This document shows positions 12,729-24,552 of a DNA stretch of 64,000 bases, one piece after another. The DNA comes from Pseudisothecium myosuroides (taxonomy: Eukaryota; Streptophyta; Bryopsida; Hypnales; Lembophyllaceae), in the NCBI GenBank assembly GCA_951799445.1, contig OX637296.1, forward strand, positions 5,332,001 to 5,396,000. The letters run 5' to 3'. A model generated the notes under the pieces. The model did no database searches. It was not told where the DNA came from and was given only the letters and a program-made list of their open reading frames with translations. The first letter of the stretch is position 1; the number at the start of each line of letters is the position of its first letter. Both the position numbers and the translations under genes were made by a program.

Positions 12729-12816
12729 AGAAAGTTGGTCTTGGAGCACAAACAAGAGTATCACTAGCACCAGCTAAAGCTCAGTGCTCTCAATGGTGCT
12801 CTAAGACCAACTTTCT
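12729..12816. ncRNA. microRNA-like hairpin candidate
   Basis: The 21-base arm at 12729-12749 (AGAAAGTTGGTCTT then GGAGCAC) is the complement of 12796-12816 apart from one base, with a 46-base loop. Arm length, near-perfect pairing and compact size fit a plant pre-miRNA, but a small foldback transposon relic would look the same. It matches no microRNA family I can recall. Confidence 0.3.
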
Positions 12817-12823
12817 ACCAATG

Positions 12824-14100
12824 AGATGACTCAAAATTGTCACCAATAGCTTGTATGGTAGTGAATTATAAGTTTCATTTTTTGTGTAGAAGGCATGGAA
12901 TTGAAGGTGGAAACTTGGGCACAAGTTGATTGGAGGCTAAAATTTGCAAGATCATCTCAATACAACAAAAGAAGCTTCGTGCTCTTCCATTTGGTACAAC
13001 ATCAAGCAAATGGGACTCACATCTTCTACTGCAATATTGGAGCCTTAGAAGTCTTTTCACTCGATCACTGAAGATTATAACCACTTCTTTTCATATTGTA
13101 ATCATAGAATCATGAACTAGATGTACAATGAACATGTTTTTTTTTCCATTTTTTACAAAGTGTCAAAGTGGCGATATAAAATGTTAAAGTGGTGCTACAA
13201 ACTTCAGCATTCATCCACATATTGGATAGAAATATCACATTAGTATATATCACATGTCAATAATTCTATTTTCATCCACAATTTGGCGATTTCATGCCAA
13301 TTTTTTTTAATTCCAAGTTTTCTAGTGAAAAACTTCACCGGTTTTTGCCATTTTTTAGCCAAATAATTTTTTCTTGGTGTAATTTGGCACTAGAAAGCTC
13401 CCCCCAAAAAGACCTGGTTATGAATCACATGGAAAAATCAAGCACAACAATATCACATATGGATTGAAAGATTATATTGTTTAATTATAAGGAAGTTAGA
13501 AATTTGGAACTTATTCAAAATCTTTCAGTCTTTTGTTTATATGTCAAATCTCATATTGATTAGGTAAATTCTATATAAAAAAATAGTATGTAAAACTAAT
13601 AATACCTAAAGGACTAGGATTTTTATAATGCTATCTAAAAAAATTGTCAAAAATTGCCACTTTTTGGTGCATTTGCTATAATTGACAAAAAAATAAAATT
13701 TGAACTTCAATCATAGAAAATAAAAATGTGTGGAAATTTTTTTAGCCCATTTGAACTTTATGGATTGAAAAATTATAACTTTTGAAAACATCATATTTGT
13801 TAAAATGGGAGTTTTCTAAGGAAATGGGATTTTTTTTAACACTGCAAATTATAAGTTGAAGAGAATTTGATCTCTATATATACCGAATTGCAATGCAATG
13901 ACACAAAAAGCACACATATAGTAGCAAAATTCCTAAATACCAAGTAGTAATTACAAATTACACTGCAATTTATTGAAAGTAATCATTGAATGTACAATCA
14001 CTATGACATGTGACTTTGTGAAAGCACTTAAACTCATAAATTGTTGTATTACTAGTAGCAAAGTACTTGTTCTGGATACATCCGCACCCTTGTAAAGAAA
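12824..14100. other. AT-rich spacer with a repeat fragment
   Basis: No gene seen. The stretch at about 13396-13560 (ACAACAATATCACATATGG, ATTGAAAGATTAT, ATGTCAAATCT) is a diverged copy of a segment inside the TTAA-flanked elements at 45.2-46.9 and 54.3-55.7 kb. Confidence 0.5.
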
Positions 14101-14114
14101 ATGTTACATTGTTG

Positions 14115-14445
14115 TAAATAAATGTTTGTAAAAAGGATACCTTAGTATTTGAAGGATAAAATTCATTGCAAGCTATACATACCAAGTAATTCCACAACGG
14201 ATATGAATTCAAGACCAGAATTTAGAAAATTATAGAAACAAGCTATGTCATTCTCCTTGACAAGTACTCTTATACACCGGATTGTGTAAACTGCAGTCTA
14301 TAAGAGTATTTGTAAAGGAGAATGACATAGCTTGTTTCTATAATTTTCTAAGTTCTGTTCTTGAATTCATATCCATTGTGGAATTAGTTGGTACCTACAC
14401 TTTACAATTTATTTTATCTTTTAAACACTGTGGTATTTTCATTAC
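14115..14445. repeat. foldback with nearly identical arms
   Basis: The stretch 14200-14275 (GGATATGAATTCAAGA through ACAAGCTATGTCATTCTCC to AAGTACTCTTATA) is repeated inverted at 14298-14372 with few differences, around a short spacer at about 14280-14297. Weaker pairing continues outward (ACCAAGTAATTCC against GGAATTAGTTGGT). No target duplication is obvious. Confidence 0.7.
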
Positions 14446-14539
14446 AACTTCTCACTTACAACACCGTGGCACCTTTCCTAGTCTATAATAGTCCTTAACC
14501 CTATCCACATTTACATTCTCTTTAAGAGAACTATCCTAT

Positions 14540-15602
14540 CCTATATACAACTCCTATGATTGGGCCCTTTCCAACTTTTCCATGTCCGCAAATATCTCAA
14601 GTCCTCAACTGTATCCGATAAATTTTGCGCATCTTTGGTTTGATATCTCTTGCTTTTGTTTCCTCAAGGACCTCAACTCCCAAGCGTCCCACGGACAGCG
14701 ACCTGGATGCACTGGTATAGGATTAACTTCACGGGACTTTGGTTTGCACCGTCATACCCCTAGTAAATTGCACCTAGGCAAACTACGTCGAAGAACATTA
14801 CGTAACATAGTCCGCTCTCAACGATTGCACTTAAGAGACATTGAATCTTGAGAACCGGTGATGCGGAAGCCAATGGACTCATCGCGTACGTTGTCACTCT
14901 AGAAAAACAAATGAAATCACACAATAACGAATAATAGGATGGATTACCAACTACAAAGAATCCAACCCATTACTTGAAGGGCAACCACCACACTCATTTC
15001 ATCGTGATAGAGCTTCCTCTAAGTCATTGCATTCTTACTTGAATAATCCCGTGGAGAGTTTGACAGTGGATAACATTTGAGTGGAAAAGGGAAGCTCGCT
15101 TTCCTCCTTTTGGTGGACTATTAACAACCCCGTCGTCAACAAGCATCATGAAAAAATCCATTGTTGATTGCACGGTCAGCTTTGAATACAAGACATGCTT
15201 CAATCCATGTTGGGATACAATGAATTGTTCATAGCCAGAAATAGAGTCATTAGAAGTAGTACACACATTGCCACAACCAATCTTAAGGACAGAAGCAAAA
15301 CAAAAATAACATAAAAACAAACACATAATTGTGCTCTTCAAACAACTCACTTGCAATTTCCAAAATTACAAATAGGTAATAGGGTCATATATATTATTAC
15401 AAGGTGATTCCTAAGAGTCCTAGTCATTGTGATTCCGACACGTGATAATATAAGAGACAAAAGTCATCAACTTTGATTTCCCTATGCTGGGGACTTCTGG
15501 ATTCCTTAAACGTCGATGAATAATTAGGATTTTGAATGCTACACTGACACATGAAGCCTTTTCTGAATTCCATGCAGACATTGTACTCCAAATCCCCTCC
15601 AA
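14540..15602 (-). pseudogene. unidentified coding relic
   Basis: Reading the minus strand from 15602 downward gives protein-like segments in changing frames: about 15602-15420 (AFKILIIHRRLRNPEVPSIG), about 15250-15024 (LKHVLYSKLTVQSTMDFF, then SPPKGGKRASLF), and about 14900-14600 (ERTMLRNVLRRSLPRCNLLG, then PIPVHPGRCPWDAWELRSLR). In-frame TGA stops occur where CGA (Arg) would fit. I do not recognise the family. It lies in the same orientation as the 18.3-23.6 kb relics and may be another exon group of the same locus. Confidence 0.35.
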
Positions 15603-15890
15603 AGAAACAAAGAAATGTTACAAGTTGTTGTTCACGGGGAATGTCACTCTCACAGAGAAATGTGAGACAGGGAATTTTAAGGGAGTTTTAAGGGGGAAAT
15701 TTGTGCATTTTTTAGTGTTATTTGAAGATGTCCCCACCTCAAGATCAACTCAATTTGTAGAATTCAATAATCTAGAATGTAGATTCATTACAAGAGAAAG
15801 GGGTGTTTTAAGTGAGTTTTAAAGTATAGTCCTAGACACAAGATTTTAAGTAATGACCTTTAAGGAGATTTTCAAGAAAATTTTACTTAA

Positions 15891-17698
15891 CCCCTAAGGA
15901 TCCAACTGTTGTTTTTTGGAATTATAGGTTTTTTGGGCAGGCTGTATTTTTCACGTTTATTAGTATTTGGGGCTGTAATTTTGTGAGAAGGTGGGATCAA
16001 GGAGTAACTTTGAAGGACACTAATTTTCAATTATTGGAAGTTAATGAAAAAAAAGTTATAATGCAAAAGGTGGTTTCTTTCCCAAGGCAGGCACAACGGG
16101 CAACAATTTTTACACTGGGAGGAAAATTTTGGGAAAGTGCCCACAACAATTTGGGCAGAGGGCTGGGCAGGGCATGGCAACTCGTCAGGTACTGAATCCC
16201 GTACCTGCCAACCTTGTAATGGTTCCTGCAAACATGATTCCCAATATTGGAAGTAGAAAGGGTGGTGGTTATGGCAGAGGCTTATGCACATTCAGCTGAC
16301 ATTTTCAGCAACGACTTCTCTTCCAAATGACACTGTGAGGCGTGGCTGACTCACTAGATATTCAAAGAATGATGGGAAGAAAATTTTTTTGTGTGGAAGA
16401 GACATTTCGGTTGAGCATGAATGCAAACAATGGTGAACGATAAATTCTTTTCCCAATTTTTTTTGTTGTCTCCTTTTCTATGATGTTTCATGGCTCCACC
16501 CTTGCTATGTTTCTATTTCCCAATTTTTTTTGTTGTCTCCTTTTCTATGATGTTTCATGGCTCTACCCTTGCTATGTTTTTATTTCCCAATTTTTTTTGT
16601 TGTCTCCTTTTCTATGATGTTTCATGGCTCCACCCTTGCTATGTTTCTATTTCCCAATTTTTTTTCCCACAAACTATGATATGATTTCCCTAGGTTTGTT
16701 GGGGGGTAAGGATGTGGGCTACATTAGCTTCCAGGGTGACCAGTTCAATGTTTTGATTAGTTTTCTATGCTGTCACAGAGTGAGGGCATGCCGGCAGCCC
16801 CCTAAAGCCCCTAAAGCGTGTCCAAGCACCACCAATCTCCGCTTTCCAAGCCGGCATGGCACCTCAGAATCGCAACGACCATCGGATTTTCCGAGCATTG
16901 GATCCGCGACAGGTGGCGCATTGGAGGTCGACCCAGCATGTTGACCGATTTCTGAACCCGCCCCTCGATGACTGGCCCATTTTGATTTCAGTGGGTCATC
17001 AAGAATCCCGAGCTCGGCTCAAACCCTGACAGCCTGGCCACCCTACCCGAAGACGCCAAGGTCGATGTTTTCCCAGCTTCACCCAGGCTATAGGCAGCCC
17101 TTCTTTAGAACAGTGCTGGACACAATTGCTGCGGCTTAGTTTCTTTTCTCAAACATTCATTTTTTGCACATTTACAGTAGGATTTTTTTTACACAGAGAT
17201 CATGTAGGAAGTGACCACTCCACCGTTCACTTTTTGAATCCACTCATTTCTGAATTTTATTCACATAATGCTAAATTGTGCCTTTGTATGTGGGATTCCA
17301 TGGACCTGTCACCCTAAGTGTCTCATTTTGGGTATGTTTTAGAGCTTTGTTTGATTCAAAAATTTTAGAGGTTGTATCTAACTTCTATTAGACTCACAAT
17401 TCAAGGTCGCACAACCATTTTAGACGATTTTTTATGGGTTTATGCCCTCCACAATGGAAGCTGCCCGAGTTTTGGAGGGGGGCAAAAACTATTTTTTCCA
17501 ACTTTGCATGTCTTGATCTCGCAAATTCCTCAAAAATGTGGTGCTGAAATTTGGTGAGTGAGTTCCTAATGAAGGTAACTTGAAGATCTTATGGTTGAAA
17601 GTGTTCAAAACATTATCCAATTTTCCTTGTAACACTATTTCTACACTTACCTCTAATTTCACTAGTTTCACTACTTTCACTCCAAAAACCTTTAGGGG
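15891..17698. mobile_element. TTAA-flanked element nested in a CACTA foldback
   Basis: CCCCTAAGGATCC at the left end and CCTTTAGGGG at the right end are flanked by TTAA at 15887-15890 and 17699-17702. The surrounding CACTA arms are continuous once the insert and one TTAA are removed; the sister copy at 56674-56895 shows that uninterrupted state. At 1808 bp this is the longest copy of the family here. It contains a 67-bp tandem repeat and a GC-rich patch (about 16780-17105) but no transposase I can recognise. Confidence 0.85.
16451..16665. repeat. 67-bp tandem repeat, three and a bit copies
   Basis: Copies begin at 16451, 16518, 16585 and (partial) 16652 with TCCCAATTTTTTTT followed by GTTGTCTCCTTTTC and, later, GGCTCCACCCTTGC. 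Near-identity suggests a recent expansion inside the nested TTAA-flanked element. Confidence 0.9.
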
Positions 17699-17823
17699 TT
17701 AAAACACATGTCTTTTAAGTAAAATTTTGATGAAAATCTCCTTAAAGGTCATTACCTTAAAATCTTATGTCTAGGACTATATTTAAAAACTCACTTAAAA
17801 CACCCCTCTCTCTTGTAGTGATT

Positions 17824-18310
17824 TAGGCCTCTAAAATCTAATTTTAATGTAGATTTTAGTTTGCATAATCAATTCAGTTTGTAGATTTTGGAAGTTGAAA
17901 TCTAACATATATGTAGATTTTGAATTTCCAATCTTATTGATTTGTACATTTTAGATTTTTAGTCTAGACCGTTAGCTAGATTTCAAGAGTTCAAAATATT
18001 AGTAATATGTAGATTTTATTTGTTTGAACATTTTATAATTTCATGTATTGTAAAAGTTTTGAGATTTCTAATATGTACCAACTATAGAAATGTTAGATTT
18101 CTAAGAGTTGAACACATTGTCTTGAAGATTAACAACTTACAAGTCTTATGTGTCCAACCTCATGGCACCCTTGACAATCGATATGGGACAATTTGAATCT
18201 TCTAAAATCTACCAAATATTAGGTGGAAACAACATTGAAATGTAAGATGTGTCAATGTGTTGCAAAGTCTACCAATTTGGATTGCACACAGGGATTTGGG
18301 GGAAATTTAT
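17824..18310. other. TAGATTTT-rich degenerate repeat tract
   Basis: The block GTAGATTTT recurs loosely at about 17850, 17881, 17922 and 18010, with other ATTTTAGATTT variants between. No gene is seen. The tract lies between the CACTA-type element and the downstream end of the phosphatase relic. Confidence 0.4.
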
Positions 18311-18319
18311 GAAAATCCT

Positions 18320-21180
18320 TGCAAAGAAAACCCACAATTTTTTTTTGCATAGAAACTCTTTGAAGATCCCTCCATGATGACATTAGAACACAGGGAAATA
18401 TAAAAACTAGGAGAATCTTGTAGGAAAACCTACAAAATCTCCAAAATAGTTGTAGGGAATTCCAAAACGGTCCGCTGTGTGAAGGAAAAAACTATGGGAG
18501 TACTCCACTACCTTGGTGAGTTCTTTGAATTTGGTTTGATCTTCTTTGTAAAAGAGGTGCAAACGCCCAAAAATATTGTCTCTCCAGAAGGGGTACAATT
18601 CCTCAGGCCTAGCCGCATGCAAGTGTGAATATAAGGAAGAAGGTGGTCAATGAAAATCCCATCCAATGCTCTGTACCCCCCATATGACCGCGATTAAAAG
18701 GAAATCACATTCTTCGGGTGATTTGTTACATGCTTTGCAAGACTGCTGTTGACTATAAGTGTATTTTCACTTGTGAACACGGAATCATTCATTTGGAACA
18801 ACCTCTCCAACGGTTTGAGGAACAAGTCCTTGCTTGTTCCCTTCACCTTGTAGGTGCTTGCCTTTTTCATTTTTAAGCCTGTACTTTAATATGTCACATT
18901 GCTCTCGCCCAAAGACATGCAAGGGGGGGGGTCTAAACCTTTGAACAAGTACCTACATACATCTCTAACTGTGGACCTCTTCATGGAGCTCCAGACTAAG
19001 AGGTTTACACTCGGTTTACACTTGGTTTACAATCTTGGATAACTCTCGGAAAATAGCTAGACAGTGGGGTCAAACTATGACTTTCTTGACACCAATAATG
19101 AATGTTTCTAATTCCGGATAAATTTCCTTGGGGGTTTGGTGTATCTACTCTCCATGATGTTTTACTTCTTATCTTCACAGACGTAGAGTACCCCATTCAG
19201 ATCCAAGACAACATTGACCCATTTTGCTACCTCCTCGGATATGAATGGAGGGAGGACTTGATCCTCCGCCTCACTATTCAGAACGATGGCCTCATTGCTA
19301 TCCTGTCCAAGGAATTACAACAAAATGTGCAGACAGTTAAACCAATGCACTATCCAAGACATTTTGTGTACCAAAAAAAAATAAAAAATGTATCGGTAAC
19401 TTCCAAAAAAATAATGCATGTCAAGGCAAAAGACACAATTATAGAAACTAAGGGGAAAAACAAAAACAAAACACTCATGGGATCCATCTCCTTAGCCCTA
19501 GCAGAAGGAGTGATTGCATTGATCAATGTCTCGGAGGCAGGAATGTGCAACTCCAAAAATGCTTTGTCTGGTATATCGTCTGCACCTTCTTCGACAGTCA
19601 ATGAAGGATGTTTCTCATGCGTGTCTACAAAGGAATCACCATGTGGATACAATAATTCATTGTAGACATACTGAGGACTTAACGATAGAGCATCATGAAC
19701 ACCAGAGGTCGACAAAATTGGCACGCATTTCGTCCCAGTTACAAGGTCTACGAGTTTAATAAATGAAACAAAAAAATATTGAGTAAGATAGTAGTATATT
19801 AGAAAAGCCCTCCAACAGAGGAGTATAGACAAATGTACATAACTAAAGTTCTATGTGAATTACCCTTGTCTAAGTGAACATCACACTAAAGTAAGTAAAC
19901 GGAAGAAACTTTCAACTCAAATCAAGTTGAAATAGAGGCAGAGAGTCACTGGGAACAACCTAAAAGATTACCAATCATAGGGTCCTGTGACTGCTAGGCT
20001 TCTACCCCTTCCGAATCATGAGCGTCATCAATCTCATGTTGCATGTCGAGAACAATAGGCTCTGCTGGCACCACATCCACCACAACTGTTGCAGGGGGAT
20101 TGACCTACATATGCTTAGCACGCCCGGATTTGGCCTTGTTTGAAAGAGTAGTTGGCAAAGCTTGAATACCAACTTGCTCCGGTACAGCTTGCATTCTAGA
20201 TGCAGTTCCAGATCTAGTTTGCTCTTGCCTCTTACTATCAGCTAAACTGTGAGCGTGATCGACAATTTGCAAGGGGGGAGATTTTGATGAAGGCTCAAGC
20301 GCCAGCATAAGTTTCACTGTTAGCAACGTGGTAGCCACAATGTTGGGAAGCTTGGCCACAAATTCCTTCATCATGTCTTTGTTATTCTGATGGCCCCTCT
20401 TGTTCTCCTCCCTCTGCTCTTCCCTCATCCTTGTGTTCTCCTCCATTTGCCGCTGTACGAGGTCAATCATCCATTGCTGAGATTCATCAACTGAATTCTT
20501 CCTAAAGGCAGCCACCTTTCTCTTTTGAGAGACCCGACGGTTAGAAAGTGGGGTCTGTCTATGCTACGCAAAGGACCTAGATGATCCTCGCATGTTTCTT
20601 GTCTCCACAATTGTGACGAAGCCCTATCCAGTTGTGGGCATCAATTCCAAAATTGAATTCACTAGATCCTCCCCCTCCTTTCTTTGCTCCTGTGCATCTG
20701 AGGACACATTCACGGTGGTGTCTATTAGAGATGTATCTTCAACATCATCATCATCAACGGGATTAGGCTCCTTCCCTTTTCTGGAGGACAAAGCTGCTCT
20801 CCCTTGTCTTTACTCAAAATCATCGTTGAACCATCGAGCAAGTTAGGATCACCGGACGTTCTAGATGGGTAGATTTATTGGACAAACCGGACGGTTAATG
20901 TGACTACCTCAAAGTAATCACATTAGGTGGATTAGGGTCATTAGACGTCCTAGGTGGGCGGACAAATCGGAAGGTTTGGGCGGACGGTTTGTCTAATGTG
21001 ACAACTATGCTCGAAATCATCCTCGTCTAGAAATTAGTGAGTCCGAGAAATTGTCTCTGTCCATGTTCTCGCATTTGATGTAGAGGTTCAAAAAATCATC
21101 TCTATAATAATTGTTGTCAATAACGTAGTAGTTGATTGAGTTCATCTGCAGTACCACACTAGGTAACGTTAGTAAAGATC
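18320..21180 (-). pseudogene. FCP1/NIF-like (HAD) phosphatase gene relic
   Basis: The minus strand carries, in order: an exon-like start near 21145 (MNSINYYVIDNNYY), an acidic stretch (VDDDDVEDTS, about 20740), a coiled-coil-like stretch (RQMEENTRMREEQREENKRG, about 20440), then HAD-type blocks: WVNVVLDLNGVLYVCED (about 19200) and ENTLIVNSSLAKHVTNHPKNV (about 18730), followed by RPEELYPFW (about 18600). The last blocks fit FCP1/NIF phosphatases, though the nucleophile motif reads DLNG rather than DxDx. In-frame TAG, TAA and TGA codons and frame changes mean no intact product. Whether the upstream exons belong to the same gene is inference. Confidence 0.6.
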
Positions 21181-21299
21181 AACTTGAATCAAGTTAAAGG
21201 CAAATAGGACTACATTCAGACCCAATTCATCTCAATTCAAGTTGAAATCAAGCAAAGACAAATTAGAGTATATCCAAGCCGCACATGTTATCTTCTCTC

Positions 21300-23640
21300 C
21301 TACGAAAATAGAGAGAACTTCCTTTTTGGATGCTACAAATAGGTCCAACACCTTCAAGTAGAACTCCCTTCAAAGCTTTGTGTTGTACAACCTGTAATCA
21401 ACCTCGTAGCCCTACTTGCAAGTATTGTGCTTAGACTTTAGGACAACAATAAACCGCCTTGGAATTCTTGTGGTCTTCGACATCGTCCCATTTTTCACTA
21501 GAAATAACAACTAAATGGGATTCTTTTCCCTTTTGCTCCTCTCAGGGACGTCTCCAACCTGCTCAAATGGCCCAGGAATGTAGTCGGCATAATGCACCGT
21601 ATAGGACTTCCCAAACAATGAGACTCTAATGTGATTGCAAAGGTCCACCTCAACCTCTTTCTCCCCACAAATCCATAGCCAAACTTGAGGGTCAGTAACC
21701 TTAGGGTCCAAGTACGTCTCTAGGATGGAAAGGAAGCTTTCAGAGTATGACACAACTTCAAAAGTTAAATCCTTGTCATCTATCCCGGGGATGTTCCTGA
21801 AGTCCATGATAGTCAACTTCAATGTTGACTTCTTTGATTCGTCCCACACATTGGTGTCCCAGTCTCCAAGTTCATCATCCTTCATTTCATAGGGCCTAAA
21901 AAATGCCCTCGTTTCTAGCCACATGAATCGCCCCCTACTTTCCAAGAAGACCTTGAAAAACTCCTTTGCCATATCAGACAGCTCGCCCAAGCTTTTGAAC
22001 TTGTTGGAGGGCATCTTTGACAACGAGAAAAATTGCTCTCTGGATGCAGTTACAAGAGTGTTTTTCGTTGCCTTGGTCACGTTATAATCCCTTTTGAACT
22101 TTCTCCACTCCTTTTTCCTGAAAATTCCCTTCATTATCGAAGAGCCAAAGGCTTGGCTTCAAGTAATGGAGTTGTCTCTTCACTACTTGCTTCCGCGTGC
22201 ATATCTCGAGCCACTCTTTTGCGTTATAGGCTTCGGCAATAACTCCCTTAGTTGACTTCATCATGACCTTTGGGTATGGCAATGTTCTATCCTTGGTCCT
22301 GTCACTATAAGAAACCCGCGTTTTAGGTGATGTTAGCATAATTTTAGGAGATGGATTTTAGTGGATGTCTGAAAAAACAACTTGTGTTTTTATGTCAATA
22401 ATAACGTCCAATGTTTTTAACGTCCAATTGGACGTTATTATTGACATAAAAACACAAATTGTTTTTTCGGACGTCCACTAAAATCCGTCTCCTAAAATTA
22501 TGCTAACATCACCTAAAACGTGGATTTTTGATAGTGTGTTTAATAGATGTAGAGCCAGTTGCTTTAGATCTGCCTCGGAGCAATTCCCAATCCATTTAAT
22601 AAACTCTCTTGTCATGACGCTGTCTTTTTCTGCATCCTAATCTTTCGTGTGCTTAAAATTGTAAGGTAGTCGGGACTAATTAGCTCGCCCTGGGCATGAT
22701 TAGAGATAACTTGGCTCCACAGGTTGTAGACATCGGAAGCTGTTGTAATGATCTTTATTTCGTTGTGGACGTCCATCTCCTTCTCTTTCTTCTGGTTCAT
22801 ATCTTTTTGGTTATTTTTGATGTCGATCATTGAGAACCTAAGCTTGACAGCTTCTTTAAAGTTTTGTTTACAAATGAAGTAAAAAATTTAGTAAATGACA
22901 GTAAGGTATTTTAACTCGTATCAAGACAAAGCTTGTAAGTACATGATCGCCAAATGCAACTATTTGATGTCACGACTAGCTTGCATTAATGAAAGTTGCA
23001 ATCATTTAAATCATCTTGAACTAAGTTAAAGTCATTACCGCAAAGAGGATTGTGTTGTTAACGTCCTTGGTAGTTTTTTTTGGGGGGTTTCACCGGTTTT
23101 CCCAGCTCTGCTGGCTCTTTTGGTGGCGTGGGGCTTCCCATTTGTGTCCAGACGTAGCGTGCCCCAATAATGTTTGTTGCCTATGTTGGCATGAAGTTTT
23201 GAAAATGGTTCACCCGGTTATAATAAGCTGGAATTTTCCAAATGATCTTGTGGTCTTTATTCCAAACCACAAAGCACTCTCAAACCTTGAACTTCTTGGC
23301 TTTTGTCGTCAAGATTTTGACTGTCCATTTTTTGCATTTGCTTTGATGCTTCCACACAATGTTGGCCGTTGAATATCCAGAACTTGTAGCTTCAAACTTC
23401 TTTGGCTTCTTCGTCTAATCCTGCGGCATTACGCAAAGGGTCATCTTCTTATCCCGGGTCTGGCATATTTTGAAGAAAATTTTGTGTTTTCTTGATGCTA
23501 GCCTCTTCAAGCTTGCGGATATTCAAATTTTGAAGAGGCGTCTTTAGTTGCTCCAAAGGGATTTCATATCGTTTTCCAATCTTTGGGACATATGACTTTG
23601 TGCATTCCTTCCAGACATAAAGCTCTAAATCCTAGAAACC
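21300..23640 (-). pseudogene. unknown multi-exon gene relic, interrupted by a MITE
   Basis: Reading down from 23640 there are protein-like blocks: SYVPKIGKRYEIPLEQLKTP (about 23580), EASKQMQKMDSQNLDDKSQE (about 23330), an intron with donor GTAATG near 23040, SVMTREFIKWIGNCSEADLK (about 22610), then after the MITE KVMMKSTKGVIAEAYNAKEW (about 22270), an open block of about 200 residues at 22134-21511 with KSLGELSDMAKEFFKVFLES, and REFYLKVLDLFVASKKEVLS (about 21350). A frame change lies near 22130. Most stops fit decayed CAG, CAA or CGA codons. I do not recognise the family. It may form one gene with the phosphatase relic downstream. Confidence 0.5.
22303..22536. mobile_element. CACTA-type foldback MITE, 234 bp
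   Basis: The ends CACTATAAGAAACCCGCG and the complement near 22520-22536 (ending TTGATAGTG) pair across the whole element. It is flanked by TGT at 22300-22302 and 22537-22539. It sits inside a coding block of the unknown gene relic: residues LHLL lie on one side and the next conserved block on the other. Confidence 0.9.
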
Positions 23641-24548
23641 GTGAAATCCTAAGCCCTAAATCCTAAACGTGGAACCCTGCTTCAACCTTTTCTATTTCAT
23701 ACCCTAAAGCCCGGATTCTTGTAGGCCAAAATTTGCAAGAAAGTATTGTAAAGGGACCTACACTAAGGTATTTTTAACAATTGGTACGTTGAACTGGACC
23801 ATCCCCAACTAATTGCAACGTCTATTGAGCCTTAAATAAACAATACATGGTGGGCATTTTTTATTTTCAGAATTCTCTTTATTGATTTACAAGAAGTTGC
23901 CTAAGTTAGCAATCTTTTACAAGTCATGTGATTCTTGTTTAGAACTTGGTCAAATGCGAATATTTTTAATAGTTGGAACGGTAATGAACTATAGCCACAT
24001 GCCAGAGACTTAGGCTCCTAAACAAAGACGGACTGTGCCATACTAGAGCATCAGAAATTCTATTTACATGAAGGAGGAATGTGGCTGCTTTTGAGCGTCA
24101 AATATGCCTTCAACAATTATGATATATGGGGCTGCTTTTCAGGAAAAAGAAATTCCCTTACAAAAATACTCCATTCAGTCTTTCCAAAGTCCCTCTAACT
24201 CTTCCCGCTAGGGTTCTCCCACCTAGTTGCAATGGTGTGTTTCCTATTGGACAAAGCATTTCCGTGTCCATTGTTTTCATGTTAGCTGGTCACTCTCGTT
24301 GAAGTTGTTTATGCGCTTGAGTGGAGTGCGTTTTTTTAGTGTACTTGTGGATATCTTCTAGTTAGTGGTTTGTTCACTTTGTTGCCGCTAGGAGTTCTGT
24401 ACCCGATCGAAATGTCTACCAAATTCTAGTTTGTCGTACTTGGTTTTGTCCTTAAAAAATGTACGCTACCACTAGAATGAATCTAAATGTTTGCGAACGC
24501 TTGCAGTATCATTGTTTTCAATGAAGTGTAGATGAAACCAGTGACTTC
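23641..24548. other. possible upstream region of the minus-strand relic
   Basis: Telomere-like motifs (CCCTAAATCC, ACCCTAAAGCCC) at about 23620-23710 resemble the telo-box motifs often found in plant promoters and leaders. The rest of this stretch to the next transposon shows no gene. Confidence 0.35.
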
Positions 24549-24552
24549 TTAA

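Larger units (their letters stand above)
15786..17820. mobile_element. CACTA-type foldback element enlarged by an insertion
   Basis: The left end CATTACAAGAGAAAGGGG (15786) and right end CTCTCTCTTGTAGTG (17820) are inverted copies, with pairing continuing for about 105 bp. The element is flanked by ATT at 15783-15785 and 17821-17823, a 3-bp target duplication as expected for CACTA elements (typical end CACTACAAGAAA). The arms match the 222-bp element at 56674-56895. The length comes from a second element inserted at a TTAA in its centre. Confidence 0.88.

Noticed and set aside
16490..16944. Open frames across the 67-bp tandem repeat
   Set aside because: The period is not a multiple of three and the frame is open only because the repeat is pyrimidine-rich.
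19102..19665. Plus-strand frame of 187 codons
   Set aside because: The opposite strand carries the phosphatase-like relic blocks (VVLDLNGVL), so this is a shadow frame.
23620..23710. Telomere-like CCCTAAA motifs
   Set aside because: Too few, irregular copies for an interstitial telomere array; better read as promoter or leader motifs.
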